A stretch of 64,000 bases of DNA from Aquitalea sp. LB_tupeE (GTDB lineage: Bacteria > Pseudomonadota > Gammaproteobacteria > Burkholderiales > Chromobacteriaceae), in assembly GCF_013391415.1 (NCBI RefSeq), contig NZ_JACAXB010000017.1, forward strand, positions 235,986 through 299,985, given 5' to 3'. Under the pieces are notes generated by a model. The model saw only the letters and a list, made by a program, of their open reading frames with translations, was not told the DNA's origin and did not search any database. Made by a program: the position numbers and the translations under genes. Shown here in pieces: positions 39,797 through 50,379 of this stretch (its first letter is position 1; the number at the start of each line of letters is the position of its first letter).

Positions 39797-42700
39797 ATGA
39801 ACCCTTCACGTCCCTTTATCCTGCGGCCGGTGGCCACCACCTTGCTGATGCTGGCCATCCTGCTCACCGGCCTGGTGGCCTGGAAGCTGCTGCCGGTATC
39901 GGCCTTGCCCGAGGTGGACTACCCCACCATCCAGGTGGTGACCCAGTACCCCGGTGCCAGCCCGGAAGTCATCACGTCTTCCATTACCGCGCCACTGGAG
40001 CGCCAGTTCGGCCAGATGCCCGGCCTCGCCCAGATGTCGTCCACCAGCTCGGGTGGCGCGTCGGTGATTACCTTGCAGTTCAGCCTGGAGTTGACGCTGG
40101 ATGTGGCCGAACAGGAAGTGCAGGCCGCCATCAACGCGGCAGGTAATCTGTTGCCCAGCGACCTGCCCAATCCGCCGATCTACAGCAAGGTGAACCCGGC
40201 GGATACGCCGATTCTCACCATCGCGGTCAGCTCGGACACCTTGCCGCTGACCAAGCTGGAAGACCTGGTGGATACCCGGCTGGCACAAAAGCTGTCGCAA
40301 GTGCCCGGCGTGGGTTTGGTCAGCCTCAGCGGTGGCCAGCGGCCTGCGGTACGCATCCAGAGCAACCCCAAGGCACTGGCAGCGCGCGGCCTGACGCTGG
40401 AAGACATCCGCACCGCCATCAGCAATGCCAATGTGAACCAGGCCAAGGGTAGTTTTGACGGCCCGCAGCAGGCTTCTACCGTGGATGGCAACGACCAGCT
40501 CAAGTCGGCCGAGGAGTACCAGAATGTCGTCATCGCCTACCAGAACGGTGCGGCGGTGCGCTTGCGGGACGTGGCTAAGGTGGTGGACGCGGCAGAAAAC
40601 ATGCGGCTGGCGGCCTGGGCGGGCAGCACGCCGTCCATCATCCTCAATGTGCAGCGCCAGCCGGGTGCCAATGTCATCCAGGTGACCGACCGCATCAAGG
40701 CCTTGCTGCCGCAGTTGCAGTCCACCCTGCCCGGTGCGGTGGATGTGAAGGTGCTGAGCGACCGCACTGTCACCATCCGTGCCTCGGTGGAGGATGTGGA
40801 ATTTGAACTGCTGCTGTCCATTGCGCTGGTAGTGATGGTGATTTTCGTGTTCCTGCGCAATGTGCCGGCCACCATCATTCCGGCCGTGGCGGTGCCGCTG
40901 TCGCTGGTGGGCACCTTTGGCGTGATGTACCTCACCGGCTTTTCCATCAACAACCTCACCCTGATGGCGCTGACCATTGCCACCGGCTTTGTGGTGGACG
41001 ACGCCATCGTGATGATCGAAAACATCGCCCGTTACATCGAGGAAGGCGAAAAGCCGATGGCGGCGGCGCTGAGGGGCTCGCAGCAGATTGGCTTTACCAT
41101 CATCTCGCTGACTTTCTCGCTGATTGCGGTGCTGATTCCGCTGCTGTTCATGGGCGATGTGGTGGGGCGGCTGTTCCGCGAATTTGCCATCACGCTGGCG
41201 GTGTCCATCCTGATTTCCGCCTTCATCTCGCTGACGCTGACGCCGATGATGTGCGCGCGCCTGCTCAAGCATGTGCCGGAAGAAAAACAGGGCCGTTTCT
41301 ATCATGCCAGCGGCGCGTTTTTTGACCGCATCATCGCCCGTTACGGCCAGATGCTTGGCTGGGTGCTGGACCGGCAAAAACTCACCCTGCTGGTGGCGGC
41401 AGGCACACTGGTGCTGACCGTACTGCTATACGCGGCAGTGCCCAAGGGCTTTTTCCCGCTGCAAGATACCGGCGCCATCATGGGCAGCAGCGAGGCGGCG
41501 CAAAGCATTTCTTTCACTGCCATGGCGCAAAAACAGGAACAGCTGGCCCAGGCCTTGTTGAAAGACCCGGCGGTGGACAGCCTGTCATCCTTTATTGGCG
41601 TGGATGGTAATAACGCCTCGCTCAATAGCGGCCGCCTGCAAATCAACCTCAAGCCCAAGGGCGAGCGCGATGATATCCGCACCGTGCTGGCACGGCTGCA
41701 GCAAAGCGCCAACAGCGTGCCGGGCATGTCGCTCTATTTGCAGCCGGTACAGGACTTGTCCATTGATACCCGCGTCAGCCGCACCCAGTACCAGTTCACC
41801 TTGCAAGCCACCAATCCGGACGACCTGTCGCAATGGGTGCCCAAGCTGGTGCACAAGCTGAACCAGCTGCCGCAACTGGCGGATGTTGCCAGCGACTTGC
41901 AGGACAAGGGCCTGCAAGCCTATGTAAATATCAACCGCGATACTGCCGCCCGGCTGGGTGTCACCACTGCCGCCATCGACAATGCGCTGTACGACGCCTT
42001 TGGCCAGCGGCTGATTTCCACCATCTTCACCCAGACCAACCAGTACCGCGTGGTGCTGGAAGTGGACGGGCAGAACCAGCAAGGCCCGCTGTCGCTGAAG
42101 GGTATTTACGTACCCACCGCCAGCGGCGGCCCGGTGCCGCTGGATACCGTGGCCAGCATCGAGCAGCGCCCGACGGCACTCACCATCAACCATCTGGGGC
42201 AATTCCCCACCACCACCATCTCGTTCAACCTGGCCAAGGGTGCGGCGCTGGGCCCGGCGGTGGAGGCCATCCGTCAGGCCGAAGCCGAACTGGGCATGCC
42301 CGCCAGCCTGGATACCAAATTCCAGGGCGCGGCACTGGCCTTCCAGGCTTCGCTCAGCAATACCTTGTGGCTGATCCTGGCGGCCATCATCACCATGTAT
42401 ATCGTGCTGGGCGTGCTGTACGAGAGCTATATCCACCCCATCACCATCCTGTCGACGCTGCCCTCGGCCGGTATTGGTGCCTTGCTGGCCTTGCTGGTGA
42501 GCGGCGATGACCTGTCGGTGATTGCCATCATCGGCATCATTTTGCTGATCGGCATCGTCAAGAAAAACGCCATCATGATGATCGACTTTGCACTGGAGGC
42601 AGAGCGCGAGCAGGGCATGCGTCCGCGCGATGCCATCTACCAGGCCTGCCTGCTGCGCTTCCGTCCCATCCTGATGACCACCATGGCGGCGCTGCTGGGC

Positions 42701-42901
42701 GCGCTGCCCTTGATGCTGGGCAGCGGCATGGGGTCCGAATTGCGCTCGCCGCTGGGCGTCACCATGGTGGGCGGGCTGATGGTCAGCCAGGTGCTGACAC
42801 TGTTTACCACGCCGGTGATTTACCTGGCCTTCGACCGGCTGGCCCGGCGCTGGCGGCGGGCTGATCATGCCGCGGATGATCAGGCAGAGGCCGAGGCATG
42901 A
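39797..42901 (+). CDS. mdtB: MdtB-type RND multidrug pump subunit
   Basis: The 1034-residue pump of the HAE-1 RND family has 12 membrane helices and two large periplasmic loops. The proton-relay aspartates are in [16 protein letters not shown]. It starts [25 protein letters not shown], typical for MdtB. It works as a heterotrimer with MdtC, driven by proton motive force, and in E. coli exports novobiocin and bile salts. Its last four bases overlap mdtC. Confidence 0.94.
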   Translation: MNPSRPFILRPVATTLLMLAILLTGLVAWKLLPVSALPEVDYPTIQVVTQYPGASPEVITSSITAPLERQFGQMPGLAQMSSTSSGGASVITLQFSLELTLDVAEQEVQAAINAAGNLLPSDLPNPPIYSKVNPADTPILTIAVSSDTLPLTKLEDLVDTRLAQKLSQVPGVGLVSLSGGQRPAVRIQSNPKALAARGLTLEDIRTAISNANVNQAKGSFDGPQQASTVDGNDQLKSAEEYQNVVIAYQNGAAVRLRDVAKVVDAAENMRLAAWAGSTPSIILNVQRQPGANVIQVTDRIKALLPQLQSTLPGAVDVKVLSDRTVTIRASVEDVEFELLLSIALVVMVIFVFLRNVPATIIPAVAVPLSLVGTFGVMYLTGFSINNLTLMALTIATGFVVDDAIVMIENIARYIEEGEKPMAAALRGSQQIGFTIISLTFSLIAVLIPLLFMGDVVGRLFREFAITLAVSILISAFISLTLTPMMCARLLKHVPEEKQGRFYHASGAFFDRIIARYGQMLGWVLDRQKLTLLVAAGTLVLTVLLYAAVPKGFFPLQDTGAIMGSSEAAQSISFTAMAQKQEQLAQALLKDPAVDSLSSFIGVDGNNASLNSGRLQINLKPKGERDDIRTVLARLQQSANSVPGMSLYLQPVQDLSIDTRVSRTQYQFTLQATNPDDLSQWVPKLVHKLNQLPQLADVASDLQDKGLQAYVNINRDTAARLGVTTAAIDNALYDAFGQRLISTIFTQTNQYRVVLEVDGQNQQGPLSLKGIYVPTASGGPVPLDTVASIEQRPTALTINHLGQFPTTTISFNLAKGAALGPAVEAIRQAEAELGMPASLDTKFQGAALAFQASLSNTLWLILAAIITMYIVLGVLYESYIHPITILSTLPSAGIGALLALLVSGDDLSVIAIIGIILLIGIVKKNAIMMIDFALEAEREQGMRPRDAIYQACLLRFRPILMTTMAALLGALPLMLGSGMGSELRSPLGVTMVGGLMVSQVLTLFTTPVIYLAFDRLARRWRRADHAADDQAEAEA

Positions 42902-45900
42902 TTCCGTCCGCGCCCTTCATCCGGCGGCCCATTGCCACCACGCTGCTGACGCTGGCCATCCTGCTGGCGGGTTTCCTCGCCTTCAAGCTGCTGCCGGTAT
43001 CGCCTTTGCCGCAGGTGGATTTTCCCACCATCTCGGTCAGCGCCAAGCTGCCCGGCGCCAGCCCGGAAACCATGGCGTCCACCGTAGCCACGCCGCTGGA
43101 ACGGGCGCTGGGACGCATTGCCGGGGTGACAGAAATCACCTCGTCCAGTTCGCTGGCCTCCACCCGCATTACCTTGCAGTTTGACCTCAACCGTGACATC
43201 AACGGTGCCGCGCGCGATGTGCAGGCCGCCATCAATGCCGCGCGTTCGCTCTTGCCCACCGGCATGCCGTCCAACCCCACCTACCGCAAGGTGAACCCGG
43301 CCGATGCGCCCATCATGATCATCGGCCTGACCTCGGACTCGCTTACCCGTGGCCAGATGTACGATGCCGCCGACTCCATCCTTGGCCAGAAGCTGGCCCA
43401 GGTGGAGGGCATTGGTGATGTGAATATCGGTGGCGGCGCACAACCGGCGGTACGGGTGGAAATGAACCCCTTGCAGCTGAACCATTACGGCATTGGCATG
43501 GAAACCGTGCGCGCGGCCATCACCAGCACCAATGCCAACCGGCCCAAGGGCTTTGTCGAGGATGGCCAGCGCCACTGGCAGGTGCAGGCCAATGACCAGG
43601 CGGGCAAGGCCAGCGACTACCTGCCGCTGGTGGTGAGCTACAAGAACGGCGCGGCGGTGCGCCTGTCCGACGTGGCCGAGGTGAAGGATTCGGTACTGGA
43701 CGTGCGCAATGCCGGTTTGCTGGGCAAGCAACCGGCGGTGATGATCATCCTGTTCCGCCAGCCGGGTGCCAACATCATCGAAACCGTGGAGCGGGTAAAA
43801 GCGCTGCTGCCGCAATTGCAGGCGTCCATTCCGGCCGCCATCAAGATGCAGGTGGTGATGGACCGCACCTCCACCATTCGCGCCTCGCTGTCCGAGGTGG
43901 AGCGCTCGCTGCTGATTTCCATCGCGCTGGTCATCCTGGTGGTCTTCCTGTTTTTGCGTAATGGCCGTGCCACCGCCATTCCCGCCATCACCGTGCCGGT
44001 GTCGCTGGTGGGTACTTTTGCCGTGATGTATCTGTGCGGCTTTTCACTCAACAATCTCAGCCTGATGGCGCTGACCATTGCCACCGGTTTTGTGGTGGAC
44101 GACACCATCGTGGTGCTGGAAAACATTGCCCGCCATATCGAAAACGGCATGAAGCCCTTGCAGGCGGCCTTGCAGGGCGCGCGTGAGGTGGGCTTTACCG
44201 TGCTGTCGATGAGCATTTCGCTGATTGCGGTGTTCATCCCCATCCTGATGATGGGCGGCATCATCGGCCGTCTGTTCCGCGAATTTGCCGTCACGCTGTC
44301 GGTGGCCATCATGGTGTCCTTGCTGGTGTCGCTCACCACCACGCCCATGCTGTGCGCGCGCTGGCTCAAATCGCATACGGAACAACCGCCGGGCCGACTG
44401 TTTGCCTGGAGCGAGCGCATGTTCGACGCCATGCAGGCCGGCTATCGGCGCAGCCTGGGCTGGGCGCTGCGTCACGGCCCGCTGATGATGCTGATTCTCG
44501 GCGCCACCATCGCGCTGAATGTGTATCTGTATGTGATTGTGCCCAAGGGCTTTTTCCCGCAGCAGGACACCGGCCGCCTGACCGGCATGATCAAGGCCGA
44601 CCAGAGCATCTCCTTCCAGGCCATGCAGCAAAAGCTGCAACGCTTTATCGACGCGGTAGGGCAGGACCCGGCGGTGGACAAGGTGATCGGCTTTACCGGT
44701 GGCGGCCAGCGCAATACCGCCAATATGTTTGTCAGCCTCAAGCCCTTGGGTGAACGCACGGAAAACGCCGATCAGGTAATCGCCCGGCTGCGCAAGCGGC
44801 TGGCGCGTGAGCCGGGGGCGCAGTTGTTCCTGCAATCCGTGCAGGACATCCGCATGGGGGGGCGAGCTGCCAACGCCCAGTACCAGTACACCCTGCAAGG
44901 TGATGATCTGGAAGAACTGCGCCGCTGGACGCCCAAGGTGCAGCAGGCGCTGCAAAAGCTGCCGATGCTGGCTGATGTCAGCAGCGACCAGGAAATCAAA
45001 GGCCTGCAAACCACGCTCACCTTCGACCGTGACGCCATGGCCCGGCTGGGCCTGACCCAGTCGCAAGTCGATTCGGTGCTGAACGACGCCTTCGGCCAGC
45101 GCCAGGTGTCCACCATCTACAACCCACTCAACCAGTACCATGTGGTGCTGGAAGTCGCCCCCCCGTTCTGGCAAAGCGCCGAAGGCCTGCGCAGCATCTA
45201 TCTGCAAACCACCACCGGCCAGCCGATTCCGCTGTCGGCCTTTGCCCGCTGGCAGCCCACCAATACCGCGCTGGCGGTGAACCACCAAAGCCAGTTTGCC
45301 GCCACCACCTTGTCCTTCAATTTGCCGCCGGGCAATTCGCTGTCCGACGCGACCGCGGCCATCGACAAGGCCACAGCCGACATCGGCCTGCCATCGTCGA
45401 TACATGGCAGCTTCCAGGGGACGGCCAAGTCCTTTCAGGATTCGCTGGGCAGCCAGCCCATGCTGATTCTGGCGGCCATGGTGGCGGTGTATATCGTGCT
45501 GGGCATGCTGTATGAAAGCGTGGTGCACCCGCTCACCATCCTGTCCACGCTGCCGTCGGCCGGGGTAGGGGCTTTGCTGGCACTGCTGGCCACCGGTGGA
45601 GAGTTCAACATCATTGCGCTGATTGGCGTGCTGCTGCTGATCGGCATCGTCAAGAAAAACGCCATCATGATGATTGACTTTGCCCTCAGCGCCGAACGCG
45701 AGCAGGGCCTCAGCTCGCACGATGCCATCTTGCAAGCCTGCCTGCTGCGCTTCCGCCCCATCATGATGACCACGCTGGCCGCCCTGTTTGGTGCCTTGCC
45801 GCTGGCACTGGGGCATGGCGATGGTGCCGAGATGCGCACCCCGCTGGGCATCTCCATTGTCGGTGGCCTGCTGCTCAGCCAGTTGCTGACCTTGTACACC

Positions 45901-45999
45901 ACGCCGGTGGTGTACCTGTATCTGGACCGCTTCCGCCTGTGGTGCCAGCAATGGCGTGACAACTGGCGCAGCCGGGCTGCCGCCGCACACAAGGAATGA
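42898..45999 (+). CDS. mdtC: MdtC-type RND multidrug pump subunit
   Basis: The 1033-residue RND pump is paralogous to the gene before it and starts [25 protein letters not shown]. The relay aspartates are in [16 protein letters not shown]. Late blocks include [17 protein letters not shown], shared with MdtB. Having both paralogues in tandem fits the MdtB2-MdtC heterotrimer. It overlaps the start region of the outer membrane channel gene. Confidence 0.94.
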   Translation: MIPSAPFIRRPIATTLLTLAILLAGFLAFKLLPVSPLPQVDFPTISVSAKLPGASPETMASTVATPLERALGRIAGVTEITSSSSLASTRITLQFDLNRDINGAARDVQAAINAARSLLPTGMPSNPTYRKVNPADAPIMIIGLTSDSLTRGQMYDAADSILGQKLAQVEGIGDVNIGGGAQPAVRVEMNPLQLNHYGIGMETVRAAITSTNANRPKGFVEDGQRHWQVQANDQAGKASDYLPLVVSYKNGAAVRLSDVAEVKDSVLDVRNAGLLGKQPAVMIILFRQPGANIIETVERVKALLPQLQASIPAAIKMQVVMDRTSTIRASLSEVERSLLISIALVILVVFLFLRNGRATAIPAITVPVSLVGTFAVMYLCGFSLNNLSLMALTIATGFVVDDTIVVLENIARHIENGMKPLQAALQGAREVGFTVLSMSISLIAVFIPILMMGGIIGRLFREFAVTLSVAIMVSLLVSLTTTPMLCARWLKSHTEQPPGRLFAWSERMFDAMQAGYRRSLGWALRHGPLMMLILGATIALNVYLYVIVPKGFFPQQDTGRLTGMIKADQSISFQAMQQKLQRFIDAVGQDPAVDKVIGFTGGGQRNTANMFVSLKPLGERTENADQVIARLRKRLAREPGAQLFLQSVQDIRMGGRAANAQYQYTLQGDDLEELRRWTPKVQQALQKLPMLADVSSDQEIKGLQTTLTFDRDAMARLGLTQSQVDSVLNDAFGQRQVSTIYNPLNQYHVVLEVAPPFWQSAEGLRSIYLQTTTGQPIPLSAFARWQPTNTALAVNHQSQFAATTLSFNLPPGNSLSDATAAIDKATADIGLPSSIHGSFQGTAKSFQDSLGSQPMLILAAMVAVYIVLGMLYESVVHPLTILSTLPSAGVGALLALLATGGEFNIIALIGVLLLIGIVKKNAIMMIDFALSAEREQGLSSHDAILQACLLRFRPIMMTTLAALFGALPLALGHGDGAEMRTPLGISIVGGLLLSQLLTLYTTPVVYLYLDRFRLWCQQWRDNWRSRAAAAHKE

Positions 46000-46004
46000 C
46001 ACGC

Positions 46005-47390
46005 ATGTCTGCATTCACCCCGTCCCGGCTGGTACTGGCCGGCCTGATCAGCCTGCTGTTGGCCGGTTGCGCCATCGGCCCGGACTATACCCGGCCCAAG
46101 ATGGATATTCCGGCAACGTACAAGGAAGACGGCCGCTGGAAAACCGCTACCCCGCAAGATGCCGCCCCGCGTGGCAACTGGTGGGCGGTGTATCAGGACC
46201 CTCAGCTCGATAGCCTGATGGACACCCTTAACCGGCAAAGCCCCACCATTGCCCAGGCCGAGGCCAATTACCGTAATGCCCGCGCCTTGCTGGATCAGGC
46301 CGAAGCCAGCCTGTGGCCCACCATCAGCAGCACCGCCAGCAAAACCCGCGGGGTGACCACGGCGGGCGGCAGTGTCAGCAATCAGTACAATCTGTCCGCC
46401 AGCGCCAGCTGGGAAGTGGACCTGTGGGGTACGGTGCGCCGCGCGGTGGAGGCGGGCAATGCCAAGGAGGCGGCCAGCGCCGCCCAGCTGGCGTCCATCC
46501 GTCTGAGCAGTCAGGCGCAACTGGCGACGGCGTATCTGCAACTGGTGGCCGCCGATGTGCAGCTCAAGCAATTGCAGGACAGCGAGGCCAATCTGCTGCA
46601 AACCCTGCAGCTCACCCGCAACCAGTTTGCCGTGGGCATGGTGTCGGATGATGCCGTGGCGCAGGCGGAAAGCAGCTGGAAAACCGCTCAGGCCGCCCGC
46701 GTGGACAAGCAGCTGAGCCGTGCCCAGCTGGAGCACGCCATCGCCGCCTCGCTGGGTGTGGCCCCGGCCAGCTTCACGCTGCCGGTCAGCAAAACCCTGC
46801 CCCATCTGCCACAACTTCCAGCCGGCCTGCCGTCCACCTTGCTGGAGCGCCGTCCGGACATCGCGGCGGCAGAGCGGGCGGTGGCACAGGCCAATGCCGA
46901 AATCGGCATTGCCAAGGCCGCGTTCTTTCCCACGCTGAACCTGACTGCCAGCGGCGGTTACAAGAGCAGCAGCTTTGCCGACTGGGTCAGCCTGCCCAAC
47001 CGCATCTGGAGTGTGGGGCCAGCGCTGGCGCTCACCCTGTTTGACGGTGGCTTGCGCCGCGCACAGACCGCCGCTGCCGTGGCCAGCTACGACGCCAGTG
47101 TGGCCAGTTATCGCCAGACGGTGCTGAGTGCTTTTCAGGCGGTAGAGGACAATCTGTCAGCCCAGGCCTTGCTGGATGAGGAAATGCAGTACCAGCAAGC
47201 AGCGTTGGCGGCGGCGCAGCGGGCGGAAACCATTGCGCTCAACCAGTACCGCGCCGGGGTGGTGAGTTATCTGAATGTGCTGACCGCGCAAAATAGCCGC
47301 ATCAGCGCGGAAAACAGCCTGTGGACCTTGAAAAACCGCCAGTACACCGCCAGCGTGGCCTTGATTGCCGCACTGGGTGGCCAGTGGTAG
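46005..47390 (+). CDS. Outer membrane efflux lipoprotein (NodT family)
   Basis: The 461-residue TolC-like channel is a lipoprotein with lipobox LLLAGC (Cys22), followed by AIGPDYTRP, the usual start of mature NodT-family proteins. Two outer membrane efflux repeats follow. It completes the MdtABC tripartite pump, which in E. coli borrows TolC instead. The ATG with AAGGA nine bases upstream is chosen; an ATG nine bases earlier overlaps mdtC. A terminator closes the operon. No regulator gene is next to it. Confidence 0.92.
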   Translation: MSAFTPSRLVLAGLISLLLAGCAIGPDYTRPKMDIPATYKEDGRWKTATPQDAAPRGNWWAVYQDPQLDSLMDTLNRQSPTIAQAEANYRNARALLDQAEASLWPTISSTASKTRGVTTAGGSVSNQYNLSASASWEVDLWGTVRRAVEAGNAKEAASAAQLASIRLSSQAQLATAYLQLVAADVQLKQLQDSEANLLQTLQLTRNQFAVGMVSDDAVAQAESSWKTAQAARVDKQLSRAQLEHAIAASLGVAPASFTLPVSKTLPHLPQLPAGLPSTLLERRPDIAAAERAVAQANAEIGIAKAAFFPTLNLTASGGYKSSSFADWVSLPNRIWSVGPALALTLFDGGLRRAQTAAAVASYDASVASYRQTVLSAFQAVEDNLSAQALLDEEMQYQQAALAAAQRAETIALNQYRAGVVSYLNVLTAQNSRISAENSLWTLKNRQYTASVALIAALGGQW

Positions 47391-47404
47391 TACTGACTTG
47401 TTAC

Positions 47405-47440
47405 GCGAAAAAACAGCCCTTAACGGGCTGTTTTTCGTGA
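47405..47440. terminator. Bidirectional terminator after the RND operon
   Basis: AAAAACAGCCC and GGGCTGTTTTT pair around TTAAC, with A- and T-rich flanks on both sides. It serves the RND operon and the convergent formyltransferase gene. Confidence 0.85.
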
Positions 47441-47463
47441 AATGACCAATCGGATAGCGGCGC

Positions 47464-48321
47464 TCAGAACGGCCTTCTGCCACTGATGGCACCGGGCGAC
47501 TGCACGCTCCATTCGCTGATCACCAGATAGCCATCCTGCACGGCAAACAGCATGGACAGGTCCACGCTGCGCAGCAGGGTGCCGGGCGTGTGGCTGTGCG
47601 GCTCCAGCCAGCCATGGGCGCGATGCACCACAAAGCTCACGCCATTGGCCTCGGCCAGACAGTTGATATCGCCAAAGGCACGCAACTGCCGCAGGACGGC
47701 GTCCAGCGGGCCGCGCAGGTTCAGCGTGCGTTCGGCCTCGCCCCAACGCGGCCAGTAGCTACCCGGCCCTTGCGGCTTGGCCTGTTGCCACAGTCTGGAG
47801 AAGTCCGCGATCACACGGCGGCCCAGCTGCTCCAGCGCCAGCTGGCACTTCCATTCCAGCGTGACCAGGGTTTCATCAGGGCTCAGGGCGAACAGTTGCT
47901 GATCCAGCAGCGCGCCGCTGTCAAAGTGCGGCTCCACCACATGGCAGCTCACGCCCCATTGGCTGCGCTGTTCCAGAATGGCCCGCACCAGCGGAAACGG
48001 CCCGCGTGCTTCCGGCAGCGGCGAGGGGTGGAAGTTGACCGCATGGGCCAGATAAGGCCGCCAGTCCGGTACTTTCCAGTCATAACTGCCCAGCAGCAGG
48101 GCTTCGCAGCCTTGCGCTGCCAGTGCGGCCAGATCCGCCTCGGTCATGGGCGACAGCTGGACGGGAATGCCCAGCCGGGCGGCCTGCTCCACCACCTGCC
48201 GGTTGTCGTGGATTTTGCCATCCAGCGGACAGGTGAAGATTTTCAGCGGCTGCCAGCCAGCCAGCAAGGCCAGGTCCAGCAGCACCTTGAAACGATCGGT
48301 CAGGGTAATGGCAAAGCGCAT
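47464..48321 (-). CDS. Formyltransferase-family protein (Fmt/ArnA-like)
   Basis: The 285-residue protein resembles 10-formyltetrahydrofolate-dependent formyltransferases. It has an N-terminal Rossmann-like part and NFHPSPLPEARGPFPLVRAILE, the counterpart of the NIH...SLLP...RG catalytic block, then GVSCHVVEPHFDSGALL. It is shorter than Fmt and differs from it in many places. Sugar-amine or other N-formylation, or a non-catalytic paralogue, is therefore possible. It stands alone on this strand. Confidence 0.7.
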   Translation of the reverse strand: MRFAITLTDRFKVLLDLALLAGWQPLKIFTCPLDGKIHDNRQVVEQAARLGIPVQLSPMTEADLAALAAQGCEALLLGSYDWKVPDWRPYLAHAVNFHPSPLPEARGPFPLVRAILEQRSQWGVSCHVVEPHFDSGALLDQQLFALSPDETLVTLEWKCQLALEQLGRRVIADFSRLWQQAKPQGPGSYWPRWGEAERTLNLRGPLDAVLRQLRAFGDINCLAEANGVSFVVHRAHGWLEPHSHTPGTLLRSVDLSMLFAVQDGYLVISEWSVQSPGAISGRRPF

Positions 48322-48608
48322 GGCGGCATCCGGGCGTGAATCAGGCTGACAGGTATACCAGTAACTGCTCTGCTTGGGACTATCCTGGCAAACACCTTAA
48401 CAATTCACCCATCTCTTCATGGTGTGTGGCTTATCCATTGCTTGCGGCAGATGCCATGCTGACCGTGCTAGGCTGTCAACGATCTCCCGGTCTGTACGTG
48501 TTGACTACTACAGACCAACAGACCATCGTCCGCCATACTGACACGGTCAACACAATGGTGACTGGCTACGGCACCTTGAAGCCAGCGCGCAAGCCCAGAG
48601 AGCTCAAC

Positions 48609-49340
48609 ATGAACCGGGAACTGGAAATCGTCGAACAACTGATACTGGGCCAGGACCCTTTGCACCGTGGCCAGGCGCTCCACACCCCCAAAGACCCGGC
48701 GCTGGACCAGGCGCGGGCCCACTACTACCAACAGCTCAAGCGGGTGAGCAAGCAGCACGCCGCTGAGCCTGCCCAGCCCTCGCAACCTGCCCGCTGCGGC
48801 CAAAACCGGGCTGGTGAGCGCTGGAGCATTGCCGAAGACAACCGCCTGAGTGCGCTGTGGGAAACCTCCGCCACCGTCACCAGTGCCGAGCTGGCAGACA
48901 AGCTGGGCCGCAGCCGCACCGCCATCCTCGCCCGGCTGGTGAAACAAGGTTATTTTGCCGACCAGGCCAGCGCCATGCAGGCCGACGACCAGCGGCTGGA
49001 GCAAGCCGGTCAGCCCGCCTGGTGGGCCACTCAGCCCAAGCCCGCTATGCCGGCCACGACGTCTGCTACACCACCCCGTCCGCCCGCGCATACGACACAA
49101 GGCAGCGGCCCTATCGACATTCCCAACGCAGGCAAAGCCTGGAGCGCCAGCGACGACGCCCGCCTGCGCGCCAACTGGCACGACCCCGCCTCGCCAAACT
49201 GCGCCAGCATCGCGCAAAGCATGGGCCGCAGCCGCGCTGCCATCATCGCCCGGCTGGTGCGCATAGGAGAGTTTCCCGACCGCGATGCGGTACGGGCGGC
49301 GGATAGGGAGAGGGGAAGTAACTTGGGGCAGGATGACTGA
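48609..49340 (+). CDS. Protein with two Myb/SANT-like DNA-binding repeats
   Basis: The 243-residue protein is read from the ATG giving MNRELEIVEQLILGQDP, with AGAGAG upstream; the frame is open 91 codons further back without pattern. Two homologous units are seen at about 71-118 and 177-226. Both follow W-S-x3-D-x-R-L-x3-W, then LA/IA and GRSR-x-AI-x-ARLV-x2-G-x-F-x-D, which looks like a helix-turn-helix of the Myb/SANT or GcrA kind. A proline/alanine/threonine-rich linker joins them. I recognise no named family. The 287-base upstream gap holds no clear gene. Its 3' end is overlapped by the antisense Psu-like frame. Confidence 0.65.
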   Translation: MNRELEIVEQLILGQDPLHRGQALHTPKDPALDQARAHYYQQLKRVSKQHAAEPAQPSQPARCGQNRAGERWSIAEDNRLSALWETSATVTSAELADKLGRSRTAILARLVKQGYFADQASAMQADDQRLEQAGQPAWWATQPKPAMPATTSATPPRPPAHTTQGSGPIDIPNAGKAWSASDDARLRANWHDPASPNCASIAQSMGRSRAAIIARLVRIGEFPDRDAVRAADRERGSNLGQDD

Positions 49341-49750
49341 ATGCTGGTAACGACAACTTCGGCCAGCGTGGCCAGTGCGGCGGCACGTTTGCCGATGTAG
49401 CTTCTCCCGGCTTCGAGCATGCTGATTTCGGCTTCATCGCGGGCGAATTCCAGTTCTTGCAGAAAGTCGCGGAAGTCTTCGGCCTGGCTGTAAGCGGCCC
49501 GTTCTTCGGCACGGAGCGCCTGCAGTTCTTTGGTGTTCTTGCCCATCATCTGGCGCAGCAGGGCGCGGGCTTGTTCCTTGAACCCTTTGGCGCTGGTTTC
49601 TGCAGCGTCGGCGGCAGCGCTTTGCTGATTGAGCAAGGCAGTCTTGGCTTGCCAGTCCTGGCGGTGGCGCAGGTAGTCGGCCATGGCGGCTTCGGCGTCG
49701 GCCAGTTGTGCGGTCAGCGTGGTGTTCATCACTGAGTTGGAAAGGTGCAT
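49031..49750 (-). CDS. Psu-like phage protein, 3' end probably displaced
   Basis: The first 135 residues or so form a helical, alanine/glutamate-rich protein (GKNTKELQALRAEERAAYSQ, EFARDEAEISMLEAGRSYIG) like the polarity-suppression/capsid-size proteins of P4-type satellites. After about 49345 the frame continues antisense through the Myb-like gene and loses that character, with serine- and arginine-rich shadow sequence. The original C-terminus seems to have been lost at the element border. The ATG 21 bases inside (MNTTLTAQLADAE) is an equally good start. The family resemblance is by pattern only. Confidence 0.45.
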   Translation of the reverse strand: MHLSNSVMNTTLTAQLADAEAAMADYLRHRQDWQAKTALLNQQSAAADAAETSAKGFKEQARALLRQMMGKNTKELQALRAEERAAYSQAEDFRDFLQELEFARDEAEISMLEAGRSYIGKRAAALATLAEVVVTSIQSSCPKLLPLSLSAARTASRSGNSPMRTSRAMMAARLRPMLCAMLAQFGEAGSCQLARRRASSLALQALPALGMSIGPLPCVVCAGGRGGVADVVAGIAGLG

Positions 49751-49768
49751 GAGTGTGACTTTCTGGTT

Positions 49769-49981
49769 TTATTGTTGACGGGCGGCGATGCGGCTGGCCA
49801 TCCAGCTTTCGATTTCGGTGGATACCCAAGCCACCCCCTTACCGCCCAGCGGCACAGAGGCCGGAAAACTGCCGCGCTTGATGGCGTCGTACAAGGTCGA
49901 GCGCGACAGCCCTGTTAGACCCATGACTTCCGGCAGGCGCAAGAAACGGGTGGGCGTGGTTGGGAGGAGGGATGGCGGCAT
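49769..49981 (-). CDS. AlpA-family excisionase/regulator
   Basis: The 70-residue protein has the AlpA/MerR-like winged helix FLRLPEVMGLTGLSRSTLYDAIKRGSFP, followed by WVSTEIESWMASRIAARQQ. In P4-like elements this protein controls integrase expression and excision. The start gives MPPSLLPTTPTRF; the longer open frame upstream has no family character. It lies 18 bases upstream of the Psu-like gene, likely in one transcript. Confidence 0.85.
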   Translation of the reverse strand: MPPSLLPTTPTRFLRLPEVMGLTGLSRSTLYDAIKRGSFPASVPLGGKGVAWVSTEIESWMASRIAARQQ

Positions 49982-50269
49982 GGTGTGTCCTGTTGTCGTT
50001 GGTTGGATGGCGTCGGCGTAACCCGGATGTGTCGGGGAACGGGTGCAGTATCCCGAAAACAAAACGGCTTGAAACGCGAAGCCTGTTGTATGGAAGCGCC
50101 ATACAACAAGCCCCCGAAAAGCGGCAGAAAACCACGCACAAATCACCCGCTCAGCCGGGTGGAGTCATCGGGCCGTACTGCGCTGGACGTAACAGGACGC
50201 CACCGGATCAAAAACGCGATGTGTCCGAGAACGTCCAGCAGGGAAAGCGGGAAATCACCCGAAAGAGGC

Positions 50270-50309
50270 GCATGAATCTGCATGAAAGTGCATGAAAACG
50301 CATGATTCG
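50270..50309 (+). repeat. Four 10-base iterons (GCATGAA type)
   Basis: GCATGAATCT, GCATGAAAGT, GCATGAAAAC and GCATGATTCG follow each other without gaps at exactly 10-base steps, about one helical turn. A fifth GCATGATTTG stands at 50372. Such phasing is typical of binding sites for a replication initiator or regulator. Confidence 0.75.
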
Positions 50310-50330
50310 ACAGAGGGGAAAAGGCTACGA

Positions 50331-50354
50331 CAAAGCCCGGCTGGGCGGGCTTTG
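50331..50354. repeat. Inverted repeat with GC-rich stem
   Basis: CAAAGCCCG and CGGGCTTTG pair around six bases. There is no long T-run after it, so it is a poor terminator; it could be part of an origin or operator region. Confidence 0.5.
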
Positions 50355-50359
50355 CGGGG

Positions 50360-50379
50360 AATCATGCAGGTGCATGATT
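50360..50379. promoter_or_regulatory. Palindrome related to the iterons
   Basis: AATCATGCA and TGCATGATT form nine-base arms around GG. Each arm contains the iteron core TGCATGA or its complement, so the same protein may bind here as a dimer. Confidence 0.55.

Noticed and set aside
44044..46014. 656-codon open frame antisense to mdtC
   Set aside because: Mirror of a conserved GC-rich gene; composition is that of antisense frames (many Q, H, G) and no motif is present.
48336..48608. N-terminal extension of the Myb-like protein
   Set aside because: The frame is open but lacks protein-like pattern; the ATG at 48609 has a ribosome site and starts an ordered sequence.
50260..50320. CRISPR array
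   Set aside because: The repeated unit is only seven conserved bases at 10-base steps with no spacers of CRISPR length, and no cas gene is nearby.
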